Shown here one piece after another: positions 40,397 to 48,768 of a stretch of 64,000 bases of DNA (position 1 is its first letter; each line of letters opens with the position of its first letter). Source of the DNA: Aurantiochytrium sp. KH105 (taxonomy: Eukaryota; Sar; Bigyra; Thraustochytrida; Thraustochytriidae); the NCBI GenBank assembly GCA_003116975.1, contig BGKB01000013.1, forward strand, positions 124,001-188,000, written 5' to 3'. The translations under genes were made by a program, and so were the position numbers. The notes under the pieces are model-generated. The model was not told the origin of the DNA. It saw nothing but the letters and a program-made list of their open reading frames with translations, and made no database searches.

Positions 40397-42034
40397 ATGG
40401 CGCAGCGCCGCGTCGCGCTCGTGAGGCCCCGCCAGACATTCGAGCGATGGGCCTTCGACGAGAGCGCCTCGGGCAACTGCATTAATATTATTGGGTGGCT
40501 CCACGAAGGCGGCGTCAACGGAGCGCGACTGCAGCGAAGTTTCAACGTGCCCAACACGCTCATTTTCCACCAAGGGTCAATTGCGGCCTGGTTCTTTAGC
40601 TCGAAGCAAAATGGCGCCTTACTTTGTAAGCACCGAAGCCACCTCAATGTTGACAACGTACTCCATAGCTTTCGCTCTGCCCTCAAGGCACGCTCTGGCT
40701 CGCGCTCCAGCAGAAAAATCGCGCTTCTCTTCCGTGGACCCAATGAACCACTTCGATACCTTAGCATGGGAGAGCTTCACATTTACTTGGAGCACAAATC
40801 AATCAGTGACTACCAAAGTGTCGCCTCCATCGTGCAGTTGACTGACGATCCCGCTGAAGAATGCGACATACTCAAGGTCTCCTGGATCAATGGTCACTGC
40901 TTGGTCGAGGCAAGAACGATATCAGAACTCGCCATACAGACCAGTGGTGCGCACATTGAAACCCGTATGCGTCCCTTGGACTCTTTTGTGAATGAATGCA
41001 ATCCAATACACAGCATGAATTATAAGCTGGCGTATCGCGACGTTGACGAGACATGGGTCGGTGCTAAATTGCGTGAACGCTTGCGCATTCTTATGACGTC
41101 CTTTGTTCGCCACATTGAAGGGCTACAGCCCCGAAACATTAAGCGGCTCGTTTGCATGTTTCGACTTGGTTCTCAGAATCAACTTAGCTACCTCTTCCCC
41201 CTATCACTCGAGACAACAAGTCTCGAACCTTCGCGCGAACTTATTGAGGCGGTGGCCACAACGGATTATCAGCCAAAATGGGCTGCACATCGGCTTGCGG
41301 TTCGCAAGCCAATATCTGAGCAAATGTTCGAGTCTGTGAATGCAATGCGTCAGGGCGACGCTGACAGCGATTCTGGAGAAGAAGAACAAAGAGAGTCAGA
41401 CAGAGACGAAGATAGCCGCAGTGGCACGCTCCCATGTCTTGTGCAGAAACAGAGCACCGGGTCTTCGTCCACTGCGCAAAAGACCGGTGGGTCACATCGT
41501 GCCAAGGATTCTGCCGCACTTGCCAGTAAAACTTTTGCAAAAACCGGCAAAGAGGGCACGATGAGGGAACCTCGAAGAGCTGAGCGGAAGAACAAGGCAA
41601 AGCAGCGTCACTGTCCTCGTCCTCCTAGCGACCCTCGGCCATCGCGAGGCTTTCAGAATCCTGTGCGAAAGCTGCTTCGGGCGTATGGGTCTTCTAGCTC
41701 GGCACGACGCCTCGAGTCTTGGCTCAAGCGAAAGCAAGAGCGCTCGAAGCGTCTTGAGAGATATCATGCAAGTGGCGTTGGGCACCGCGCATTTCTTGAA
41801 AAGTTGCATAGCAAACTCAAGTCTGATCTCAAACGGCAAATGATCTGCGCCATGGCTGAAAGTGCAGCTCGCGACATTTTAAAGGAAGCTTGCTCGCATG
41901 TATTGGCTAAGCGATCATCTCAACGCCATGTCTTGCAGGTCCCGAATCTCACGGCTGAAGAGCAAGATGCACTTGAAAATGCTCTTCTTGGCATCGACAG
42001 TGCGACGATGAAGTGTCTGGCCTTGCAGCTGTAA
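40397..42034 (+). CDS. Unrecognised 545-residue protein
   Basis: 545 residues from the ATG at 40397; the upstream in-frame extension has no ATG and crosses the GGCA repeat. The N-terminal about 300 residues look globular, with patterned blocks such as IALLFRGPNEPLRYLSMGEL and SDYQSVASIVQL. The middle (about 315-435) is an acidic then Lys/Arg-rich linker, and the C-terminal about 100 residues are basic and probably helical (ARRLESWLKRKQERSKRLER). No catalytic or binding motif, signal peptide or membrane helix is apparent. The well-patterned N-terminal half and normal codon use argue for a real gene. I cannot name its family. Confidence 0.75.
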   Translation: MAQRRVALVRPRQTFERWAFDESASGNCINIIGWLHEGGVNGARLQRSFNVPNTLIFHQGSIAAWFFSSKQNGALLCKHRSHLNVDNVLHSFRSALKARSGSRSSRKIALLFRGPNEPLRYLSMGELHIYLEHKSISDYQSVASIVQLTDDPAEECDILKVSWINGHCLVEARTISELAIQTSGAHIETRMRPLDSFVNECNPIHSMNYKLAYRDVDETWVGAKLRERLRILMTSFVRHIEGLQPRNIKRLVCMFRLGSQNQLSYLFPLSLETTSLEPSRELIEAVATTDYQPKWAAHRLAVRKPISEQMFESVNAMRQGDADSDSGEEEQRESDRDEDSRSGTLPCLVQKQSTGSSSTAQKTGGSHRAKDSAALASKTFAKTGKEGTMREPRRAERKNKAKQRHCPRPPSDPRPSRGFQNPVRKLLRAYGSSSSARRLESWLKRKQERSKRLERYHASGVGHRAFLEKLHSKLKSDLKRQMICAMAESAARDILKEACSHVLAKRSSQRHVLQVPNLTAEEQDALENALLGIDSATMKCLALQL

Positions 42035-42480
42035 GAACTATTTGGCCCAGGATGTAGAGCCTAGTCCCGTTTATAGGACATGAAGCGGTGCGCGAGCCTA
42101 ATGGTCAGGGTTTCCTTTGATCGAAAAGAGACACGCAATTGCTCAAGGAGGGTGGCTGCTGATGACATTTGAAATATAGGACAGCAAATCATGCACAATT
42201 GTGGGCGATGCCGTTTGAAATGTTGAATTTTTACGTTGATGTGCTTGCGGCGTCTTTGACTCTTGTAAAGTTTTCTATTTTGTTTGGAGTTGGAGGGGAG
42301 GGGGGGGGGGGGGTATGTATAAGAGAGGAAACCCTCGGCAAGACTCGGAACGCGCAGAATCTCTTTAGAGAACATAAGAAGACATGATGAGTATCGAGAA
42401 GAAGCAAACCGCGAAGAGGGAAGTAAAAGATGACATGGCCATCCTCATTTTCTCACATCCTTTCTTACTTTCTCATTTGT
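42035..42480. other. Convergent 3' intergenic region with poly-G run
   Basis: 445 bases between convergent stops. A run of about 15 uninterrupted G (about 42300-42314) is preceded by GGAGGGGA and could form a G-quadruplex. No gene supported. Confidence 0.55.
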
Positions 42481-43839
42481 TTATTTTTCACTTTCTGCAG
42501 GAGATACAAGACGAAATCGACGTCGCTTCGGCTCGTAAACATCCCCCGTGCCTTGTAAGCGCGAGAGCGCAGACTCGACCACCTCTTGCGCTACAAAACG
42601 GAGACGCTCGTCCTCATGCAGGGTCTTGATAAGGTCATACATGGATACGCCCTCTTCGCGATCAAAGCGGTCAAGGACCAAAAGGATAGCAGGTATGACC
42701 AGAAAATCTTCTGAAACCAGCCCGTACAAGTCCTTGACGTGATAAAGCTTGCCACTCTTTAAAAGGCGTTCGAGTGCACCATTGAGAAATTTTCGTGTCT
42801 CTTCAGGGCGGAAACCCGTCCGGCGCTGCGCCTCCCGCCAAACTGAGTCTGCCTCGACAAAGTCGCGCAGCGTATAGAATGACTCATCTGCAAGTGTTTT
42901 ACCGGCCCCCGTCTTGGCCTGGGAAGCGCGTTCGCGTTCCTGAACAAAGTGGATGAGAAGGTCGCCCAAGACCGTCTCTGTGCGTTCAGCAATCTCTGAC
43001 ACCGAGGTATCACCCTGCGACCCTCCCTCGGGTCCTTGCGATGATCTCGAAAAGTGTTGTTTCCATGAGGACAGAAACGAGGCGTCACACGGACGAGAGT
43101 ACATGCTTTCCGTGAGGCTCTTGGCACGGGCAAAGTGTAAAAGCTCGGCGTTAGGATCAGATATGCACTCCATGGTCGTCACAATCAGCTCACGAGTCCA
43201 CACGCCGTGATCTGATGCCTTCGTGTTGATGATATTTTTGTTCTTGTTGGGAAAAGGAGATGCCTTCGTCGACGCACCGGTCGATAAGTCGCCATCCAAG
43301 TCATTAACAAATGTATCGAGACGAAGCTTTCCGAGAACGCGTACGCGCGAGCCAAGCATTGGACGTAGATGTGACATACTTGTCTGTACGCTTATGCGCA
43401 GCGTGCTCATAGCCGCAGTGTTCTTGCGCCAGTCTACGCAGTCGATGACTCCCGTCCCATCATCCACGGCATATTTGACAACGTGTTCTCGCACATCAAT
43501 CCGCACAATGATGCCAAGGATTTCTGCGCGTGAAATGGGGTGAAGATCTGCTAAAATATGATCGCAGCGCGTGTGCGCGTCGCGTTTAAGGGCATGGATT
43601 TGCGCAATCATGAGCACCACATGACACCAGAACAGCGGGTCGAGGCCCCAGTCATTTGCTTTGGCCAGGACCACCTTATTCAAGGTTTCACGTTTTCCTC
43701 GCTTCGCTTCTACAGCACCATCTTCGTCATTGTCAGCGGAATCATTGGCCTCGAGGAGCACTTTTCTGTTCCGATGTTCTTGCTCGCTTTTAGAGGACTC
43801 ACCGTCAGATCTTTGGCGTTTCAAAGAACCATCGGCCAT
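42481..43839 (-). CDS. STN1: CST complex subunit STN1
   Basis: 452 residues, single exon. STN1 is the middle subunit of the CTC1/Cdc13-STN1-TEN1 complex, an RPA-like single-stranded-DNA binder that protects telomeres and helps DNA polymerase alpha fill in ends. After a charged leader, WGLDPLFWCH (about 67-76) and HPISRAEILGIIVRID, then YAVDDGTGVIDCVDWRKN, reproduce the order of human STN1 (WGLDPVF, HPIKQVDVLG, YGVDDSTGVINCICWKK) across the OB fold (about 65-230). The C-terminal half (about 290-450) is helical and fits the tandem winged-helix region. It is head-to-head with XRCC4. The match is strong and includes the exact block spacing. Confidence 0.93.
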   Translation of the reverse strand: MADGSLKRQRSDGESSKSEQEHRNRKVLLEANDSADNDEDGAVEAKRGKRETLNKVVLAKANDWGLDPLFWCHVVLMIAQIHALKRDAHTRCDHILADLHPISRAEILGIIVRIDVREHVVKYAVDDGTGVIDCVDWRKNTAAMSTLRISVQTSMSHLRPMLGSRVRVLGKLRLDTFVNDLDGDLSTGASTKASPFPNKNKNIINTKASDHGVWTRELIVTTMECISDPNAELLHFARAKSLTESMYSRPCDASFLSSWKQHFSRSSQGPEGGSQGDTSVSEIAERTETVLGDLLIHFVQERERASQAKTGAGKTLADESFYTLRDFVEADSVWREAQRRTGFRPEETRKFLNGALERLLKSGKLYHVKDLYGLVSEDFLVIPAILLVLDRFDREEGVSMYDLIKTLHEDERLRFVAQEVVESALSRLQGTGDVYEPKRRRFRLVSPAESEK

Positions 43840-43952
43840 TGCTGACTAAATCCAGCTACGAACGCGCACGCGTGACTTTGTCATGCATTCGCTACGTTTG
43901 GTCCTTTTTATCGCTTGGCGTGCGCCGCCCTACGCACGCACACCCGACGCAT

Positions 43953-43991
<39 letters not shown>

Positions 43992-44336
43992 CGTAGGCCG
44001 CGCCGCGCGCCGGCGCTCTTGCTTTTGCTTGTCCCCTGGCATTGATTTCTTGCGCTCAGCGAATTCCGTTTCTTGGGTACCGTTCATGAAACCGCATAAC
44101 CGAGACAATGCGCAAGGAGAAGAATACGAGTTTTGCATGTAACCATCAAGACCGTGTTGGTGCTAATCAACGACCACATGGCCTCCGAGCTTGACCTCGC
44201 CAGCCAGACTGCGAAGAAGGGCCGACACGTAGGCGCGCGCGCGCGGTGGTGCTAGCGCGGCGGCGGCGGTGCCGCCGACGTGCGCACGGCGAAAGAGGGT
44301 TTGCGAAGAGGAGCGAAGGTTTTGCCGCGAAAGACG
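43840..44336. promoter_or_regulatory. Bidirectional promoter of STN1 and XRCC4, (ACGC)n repeat
   Basis: 497 bases between the two start codons. It contains an ACGC/GCAC tetranucleotide run (about 43937-43994), alternating GC (about 44233-44245) and GGC triplets near 44260. Both genes must be controlled from here or from within each other. No specific factor site recognised. Confidence 0.5.
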
Positions 44337-46127
44337 ATGATCTCTAAACTCGAGGTGCTGCTCTCAAAAGCGCGCGACGCACGGACTCGACCTTACTACT
44401 TTGCTGTTCGCCCGCTCCCTGCTGCGGCGAGCGCCAGTGCATCAAGACTCGCAGAAACAGACGCAACCGGCGCTGATCATGCTGCGCTGCAACGCGTCAA
44501 GGTCAGCTTTACGGATGGCGCAGATGAGTTCTGGGAAGGCGTCTTGGAAAAAGACCATGAGCAGGAGGGCGTCCAGGACCCGGAGGAGGCAACTTCCTTC
44601 GTACAGCGCAATCTGGACCGCTTCGACCCATGCGCAAAGATCCCGCTCCGCTACAAACTGGTCAAGGATCGAAATACGGAAAACTTTACTCTTGATGTGT
44701 CCAAGGTGTCTCAAGAAGGCGTCGCGCACCGCCGTGCGCGCGTGCCCCTCGTGCGCGTGTCAGACCCCGCGGAGGTTTCGAAAGCGCGGAGGTTATTTTT
44801 GGACGCCGTCAGCGTGGAGCATGCAGCGAGGCGTGCCGCTGCTGCCGAACATGCCGAGGAGATGGGGAAACTACGTTCAAACTATGAGATGGCGCTGCGG
44901 AATCTGAATGACCTCGCGGATGTTGCCCAGCGGCAGCGCGAGGATCTGGTCCAAAGATTTGCGCAGGTTCTCAACTACAAGAAAGAGGCAATGCGCAAGG
45001 CTTTGGCTTCAGGGTTGGGCTTTGGCGGCGATGCTCATGAATTCGATGATCACGAAAGCCAGGATGCTCATTCTGAAGCTCTCCGTCACAGTCCAGGCGG
45101 CAACGAAGACGAAAATGATGAGGATGAGGATGACGATGACGATGACGATGGCGACGGCAAGGTACCAAGCAGCAAAGATCCCCAAGAAAGTTATCAGACA
45201 ACCTTTGCCAACGCATACGAAACAACAGCAACACAGGTGTCTCCGTCGCAGAAGCGATCACACGCCTCGCCTCTTCAACGAAATGCCCGCAAGGCTAGCC
45301 TGATGGAGCCAACGGACTCTCAATCGCCGTCCAAACAGGCCACAAGACGAACGACTCCAAACCGCGTCAAACGAAGAGTACCATCATCTTCCGCGGCGCT
45401 GACGACGCTGACGGGCACTTTGTCGGAAACGATGTCGGGAACGCAGATGGAGTCTGCGTCGCTCATGCCCTCTTCGCAAACGGTGGAGAGCATGCCACCT
45501 TGCTTTACGGAAACAACGTCTGACAAGGACCCACAGCAGAAACGATACTTTGTCTTGGCGCCCGCGAAAACAACGCGAGAACAAATTTGTATCGGGAAAG
45601 TCCGCGATTGGCGCAACAAGCGCGTTGTGGCGACAGTGTGGCGAAAGTGGCTCGAGAACAATCCGAAAAGTGTCGATCTGGATGACGTGGATCCATATAT
45701 CCAAGAAGCGGTACGCCAGAGCGACACCGAGCGGGGCCAAGGTCTGCGCCGCACAATTTCGACACGCGGAAGTTCGCTTCGTCGCAAACGGTCCTTTCCC
45801 ACGTACAAGGTGTCAGAGGGAACAAACGCGGCGACGAATGCCGCAGGATGTGCAGTAAAGAGGCCCAGGGGGGGCTCTGCGAACACTTCGGACCCGAAAA
45901 CGGACAGCGCTTCGTCCTTTGCTGAACGCGACACCGCCGTGTCCAAGCAAGCTGCGCAAGCAGCGCAGGCCACGCAAGCAACGCAAGCGCAGGGTGGTGA
46001 GCATACTAGCCGTACTACCAAAGTCGGAGGTGCCAAGACATCGCTCCTTCTCTTCGCAACCTCGCAAGACGAGGACGAGGACGGCAGCGACGGGGAGGCT
46101 GGTGGCGCCTTTGGCTGGCAAATCTAG
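44337..46127 (+). CDS. XRCC4: XRCC4, non-homologous end-joining factor
   Basis: 596 residues from the ATG at 44337; upstream in-frame sequence has no ATG. XRCC4 forms a dimer that holds DNA ligase IV in non-homologous end joining. The N-terminal head (about 1-145) includes KVSFTDGADEFWEGVLEKD (human: ITLTDGHSAWTGTVSESE), PLRYKLVKDRNTENFTLDV and LVRVSDPAEVSKARRLFLDA, in the human order. The coiled coil follows (about 155-225), with NLNDLADVAQRQREDLVQRF and AQVLNYKKEAMR matching human WNDVQGRFEKCVSAKEALE and FILVLNEKKTKIR. The C-terminal 370 residues are disordered, with an acidic Asp/Glu run (about 260-280). The tail is much longer than in animals (human about 336 residues in all). Confidence 0.82.
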   Translation: MISKLEVLLSKARDARTRPYYFAVRPLPAAASASASRLAETDATGADHAALQRVKVSFTDGADEFWEGVLEKDHEQEGVQDPEEATSFVQRNLDRFDPCAKIPLRYKLVKDRNTENFTLDVSKVSQEGVAHRRARVPLVRVSDPAEVSKARRLFLDAVSVEHAARRAAAAEHAEEMGKLRSNYEMALRNLNDLADVAQRQREDLVQRFAQVLNYKKEAMRKALASGLGFGGDAHEFDDHESQDAHSEALRHSPGGNEDENDEDEDDDDDDDGDGKVPSSKDPQESYQTTFANAYETTATQVSPSQKRSHASPLQRNARKASLMEPTDSQSPSKQATRRTTPNRVKRRVPSSSAALTTLTGTLSETMSGTQMESASLMPSSQTVESMPPCFTETTSDKDPQQKRYFVLAPAKTTREQICIGKVRDWRNKRVVATVWRKWLENNPKSVDLDDVDPYIQEAVRQSDTERGQGLRRTISTRGSSLRRKRSFPTYKVSEGTNAATNAAGCAVKRPRGGSANTSDPKTDSASSFAERDTAVSKQAAQAAQATQATQAQGGEHTSRTTKVGGAKTSLLLFATSQDEDEDGSDGEAGGAFGWQI

Positions 46128-46588
46128 TTCACGGCCCATTCTTCAAAAGAACCACTAATTCATCACAAATTTGCATTTTGCCAGCGAGGCTTGCCTAGTT
46201 CATACTCCACGCCAACGCGAATACATCCAAAATGGTCGTCTTCTCCGTGCCGTGCCGTTTCTCGGTGTACCCCATGGATCATTCATTGATGGTCCAACCT
46301 CGACGACATTGACACTGCTTGGCTTGTCAATCACCCCAATCACCAAAAATCCCTGTGAAAAAAAAAGTAAAACCAACGAAAACCAAAAAAAAAAGAGCTG
46401 CGGCAGCGCAGTAGGTCTCGTGCCGTGCAACGCCGCTCTGCGGCCGCGCTGGCAACAGAGAGCTTGCGAGCGGCACAGCCTCTGGATCGCAGGCAACAGG
46501 CGCAAGCTTCGATCTCTGGTCGGCTTAGCTTAGTTTCGCTCATAATAGTCTCAGCACTGGCAGGGCCAGTTGAAGAAGGATAGATAGG
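46128..46588. other. Intergenic, no gene seen
   Basis: 460 bases between two co-directional genes, with A-rich runs near 46360-46393. It should hold the XRCC4 3' end and the next promoter. Confidence 0.5.
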
Positions 46589-48529
46589 ATGGACGCCGAC
46601 ATGATGGACGCGGACAGCGACAACAACTACAACAATACGACGGGAGCCAAGCGCGCGGCGCCTGCCAGCGCGCTCGAAGACGAAGGCACCTCGCAAGGTG
46701 AAAACAGCGTCCCGAGAAGCGACGATGCGGACAGAACAGGTGCGCTTCGCGCAGAGACGGCACCGCCGTCTCCAGCACCCTCTCCTGCGCCTTCGACAGC
46801 GTCCTTGGCAGCAGCCTCGACAACGTCATTGGCAGCTCAATCCACGCAAGACGACGATCCGGGTGAGGTGGAGGCAAAGCGGAGACGCGGAGACCCCGTC
46901 GTGCTTGCTCGTACTGACTCACAGGGCGGCGACCAGGACCTGATGATTATGGGCCAACCTCCGGTGATGGATGCAGGAGGGGGCAATCGTTCACCAGGCA
47001 GCAGCACGAGCAGTCGCGCAGGTGCAAATCTCGATCGTGGGGCTGATGGCAAAAGTGCACAAGGTGCAAACGCCGAGCCTACCGACGAGCTTTTGCAAGA
47101 GGTGGCCAATCAATTCTCAACCTTGCTAGATCGCGTCGAAATGCGCTGGCTGCTTGGGATCAAGACGATGATGGCGTCTCTGCGCACTCTTTTGGAGCGC
47201 GCCCGCAGCGGCGGACGCCGGGTAATTCGCGTGGATGACTTGCGCTCTACTTGCTTCGAGACTCATTTTGGGACGGTCCTCCGCCTGCTCATGGCGATTG
47301 GGTGGCGGCCTTCCATGTCAAACATGCATGAAATCGAATTTGATGGGCAGCCCGCACGACTTCACGACGGAAGAAGCGCCGTAGACGCTGCGCTCGGTAT
47401 TGTGGGGTGGATCGAAGACTGCGTGCGGCTGCGTACCGAGCCAGAGACGAGCTCTCTTTTTGCATCTTCTGCGACCAGCATGACGATGCGCGTGTACATT
47501 GACAAGCGTAGGCGGTCCGTCATATTTCATTTACCCAGTTCTGCCACGGTGCAGAATCTCTTTGACGCAGTAATTGCCAAGAACCCAGTGGCCTTGCAAC
47601 GCAAAAGGTTTGTTCTGTCCATGGCAGCTTTTCAGCCCGCGCATCTCCGGCGCAGTGCGGACGGAGCTCGCACGCTACGGGACGCTGGTGCGCACAACGG
47701 AACGGTTTTGGTCGCTCAGGAGCCTGTGCGTATGCAGCACGATCCTAATGCCTCGGACGCAGGGCAACCTTTGTCAGAGGTGCTCCAGTTACGCGTGCCG
47801 GAGAGGCTCGCAGAAGATCGTTTCATGATGCAACATGAGGACGTGGCTGAGCAGGTGCGCGTGTATGTCGCGCGTGGGCTGCCCGTGAGCCAAGAAGCCA
47901 TCAAGCAAATGAGCCCTGTGCGACAGCCTCACGCTCCAGTTATTCTCGTGCGGAACTATTGCAGAGACGGCGGTCGGGCCATCTTTGAAGCCATTTACGC
48001 ATCAACGCACCTTTGCAGGATGGCGCCGCTACTTCAAATTGGCGATGGTCTACGCATGAGTTTCCCCGCGTTTTCGATGCCGCTGCACGCCGACTCGTGG
48101 ACAGCTCACTTTGATGCCTCATTGGCAGCGGCGTACGGAGCGCTCGAGCGCAGCGCGAGCGCTTCAGCCGAAGATAAAAACGCTGGCAAACGCATGCTCG
48201 AGGAGTGTGGGTCCGCCCTCACGGCTGGGCGAGAGGCTCAATTACAGTGCTTTGTGCACGGTTGCGCGGAGGAGCCGCGACCGGTGCTTAACAATTCGTG
48301 CAAGACGCTTATTAGCGTGGGCGAGGACGCTATTGTAATCATCAATGGGGCGCCTGTCGTCATGAGGAGTGGCGACGCGCTTGTCTTTCGAGGAACGCCC
48401 GCGCACCCTATTCATCATGGCGTTGCTGAGGTTGCAATTGGCACGCAGCCTGAGTGGGCGTCCATATATCCCTTCATGTACGGAGCTCGTTTCGTCGTGG
48501 ACCTCGCACAGTTTCCGCAAGCTGCCTAA
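46589..48529 (+). CDS. PUB-UBL protein with AlkB-like C-terminal domain
   Basis: 646 residues, single exon. The first 165 residues are disordered. A PUB-like helical domain follows (about 190-280; LRTLLERARS...VLRLLMAIGW), a fold that docks p97/Cdc48 in PNGase-, UBXD1- and RNF31-type proteins. A ubiquitin-like/UBX-like fold is next (about 298-377; MTMRVYIDKRRRSVIFHLPS). The C-terminal part (about 440-646) resembles the AlkB-type 2-oxoglutarate/Fe(II) fold: LQCFVHGCAEEPRP, then TLISVGEDAIVII, then MRSGDALVFRG and HHGV line up with E. coli AlkB LSLHQDKDEP, VSVSLGLPAIFQF, LEHGDVVVWGG and YHGI. One iron-ligand His is kept (557) and so is the distal one (609 or 610), but the Asp of HxD is Cys559 and the 2-oxoglutarate arginine is not evident. 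Domain calls are by eye: PUB moderate, UBL moderate, AlkB-like tentative. Confidence 0.6.
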   Translation: MDADMMDADSDNNYNNTTGAKRAAPASALEDEGTSQGENSVPRSDDADRTGALRAETAPPSPAPSPAPSTASLAAASTTSLAAQSTQDDDPGEVEAKRRRGDPVVLARTDSQGGDQDLMIMGQPPVMDAGGGNRSPGSSTSSRAGANLDRGADGKSAQGANAEPTDELLQEVANQFSTLLDRVEMRWLLGIKTMMASLRTLLERARSGGRRVIRVDDLRSTCFETHFGTVLRLLMAIGWRPSMSNMHEIEFDGQPARLHDGRSAVDAALGIVGWIEDCVRLRTEPETSSLFASSATSMTMRVYIDKRRRSVIFHLPSSATVQNLFDAVIAKNPVALQRKRFVLSMAAFQPAHLRRSADGARTLRDAGAHNGTVLVAQEPVRMQHDPNASDAGQPLSEVLQLRVPERLAEDRFMMQHEDVAEQVRVYVARGLPVSQEAIKQMSPVRQPHAPVILVRNYCRDGGRAIFEAIYASTHLCRMAPLLQIGDGLRMSFPAFSMPLHADSWTAHFDASLAAAYGALERSASASAEDKNAGKRMLEECGSALTAGREAQLQCFVHGCAEEPRPVLNNSCKTLISVGEDAIVIINGAPVVMRSGDALVFRGTPAHPIHHGVAEVAIGTQPEWASIYPFMYGARFVVDLAQFPQAA

Positions 48530-48768
48530 TAATAAGCTTCTTTTTGTGTGTACGTGTGCGTGTGTCTTTGTGTATGGAGTGGGGTTGGGGGTTCAATTCC
48601 ATCCAAAGCTTTCGTGTAATGCGTTATCCGATCGATGGTTGGAGGAGGAGAAAACAGAAGAAAAGGAAGAGATCAAAAAAGTATAACGTGGTCGACAAAA
48701 TCTTTCGTTTGGCAGAGCTGCAGCCCATAAATTGAACATCAAAAGCTCTTTAAATACCTAATCGTAAG

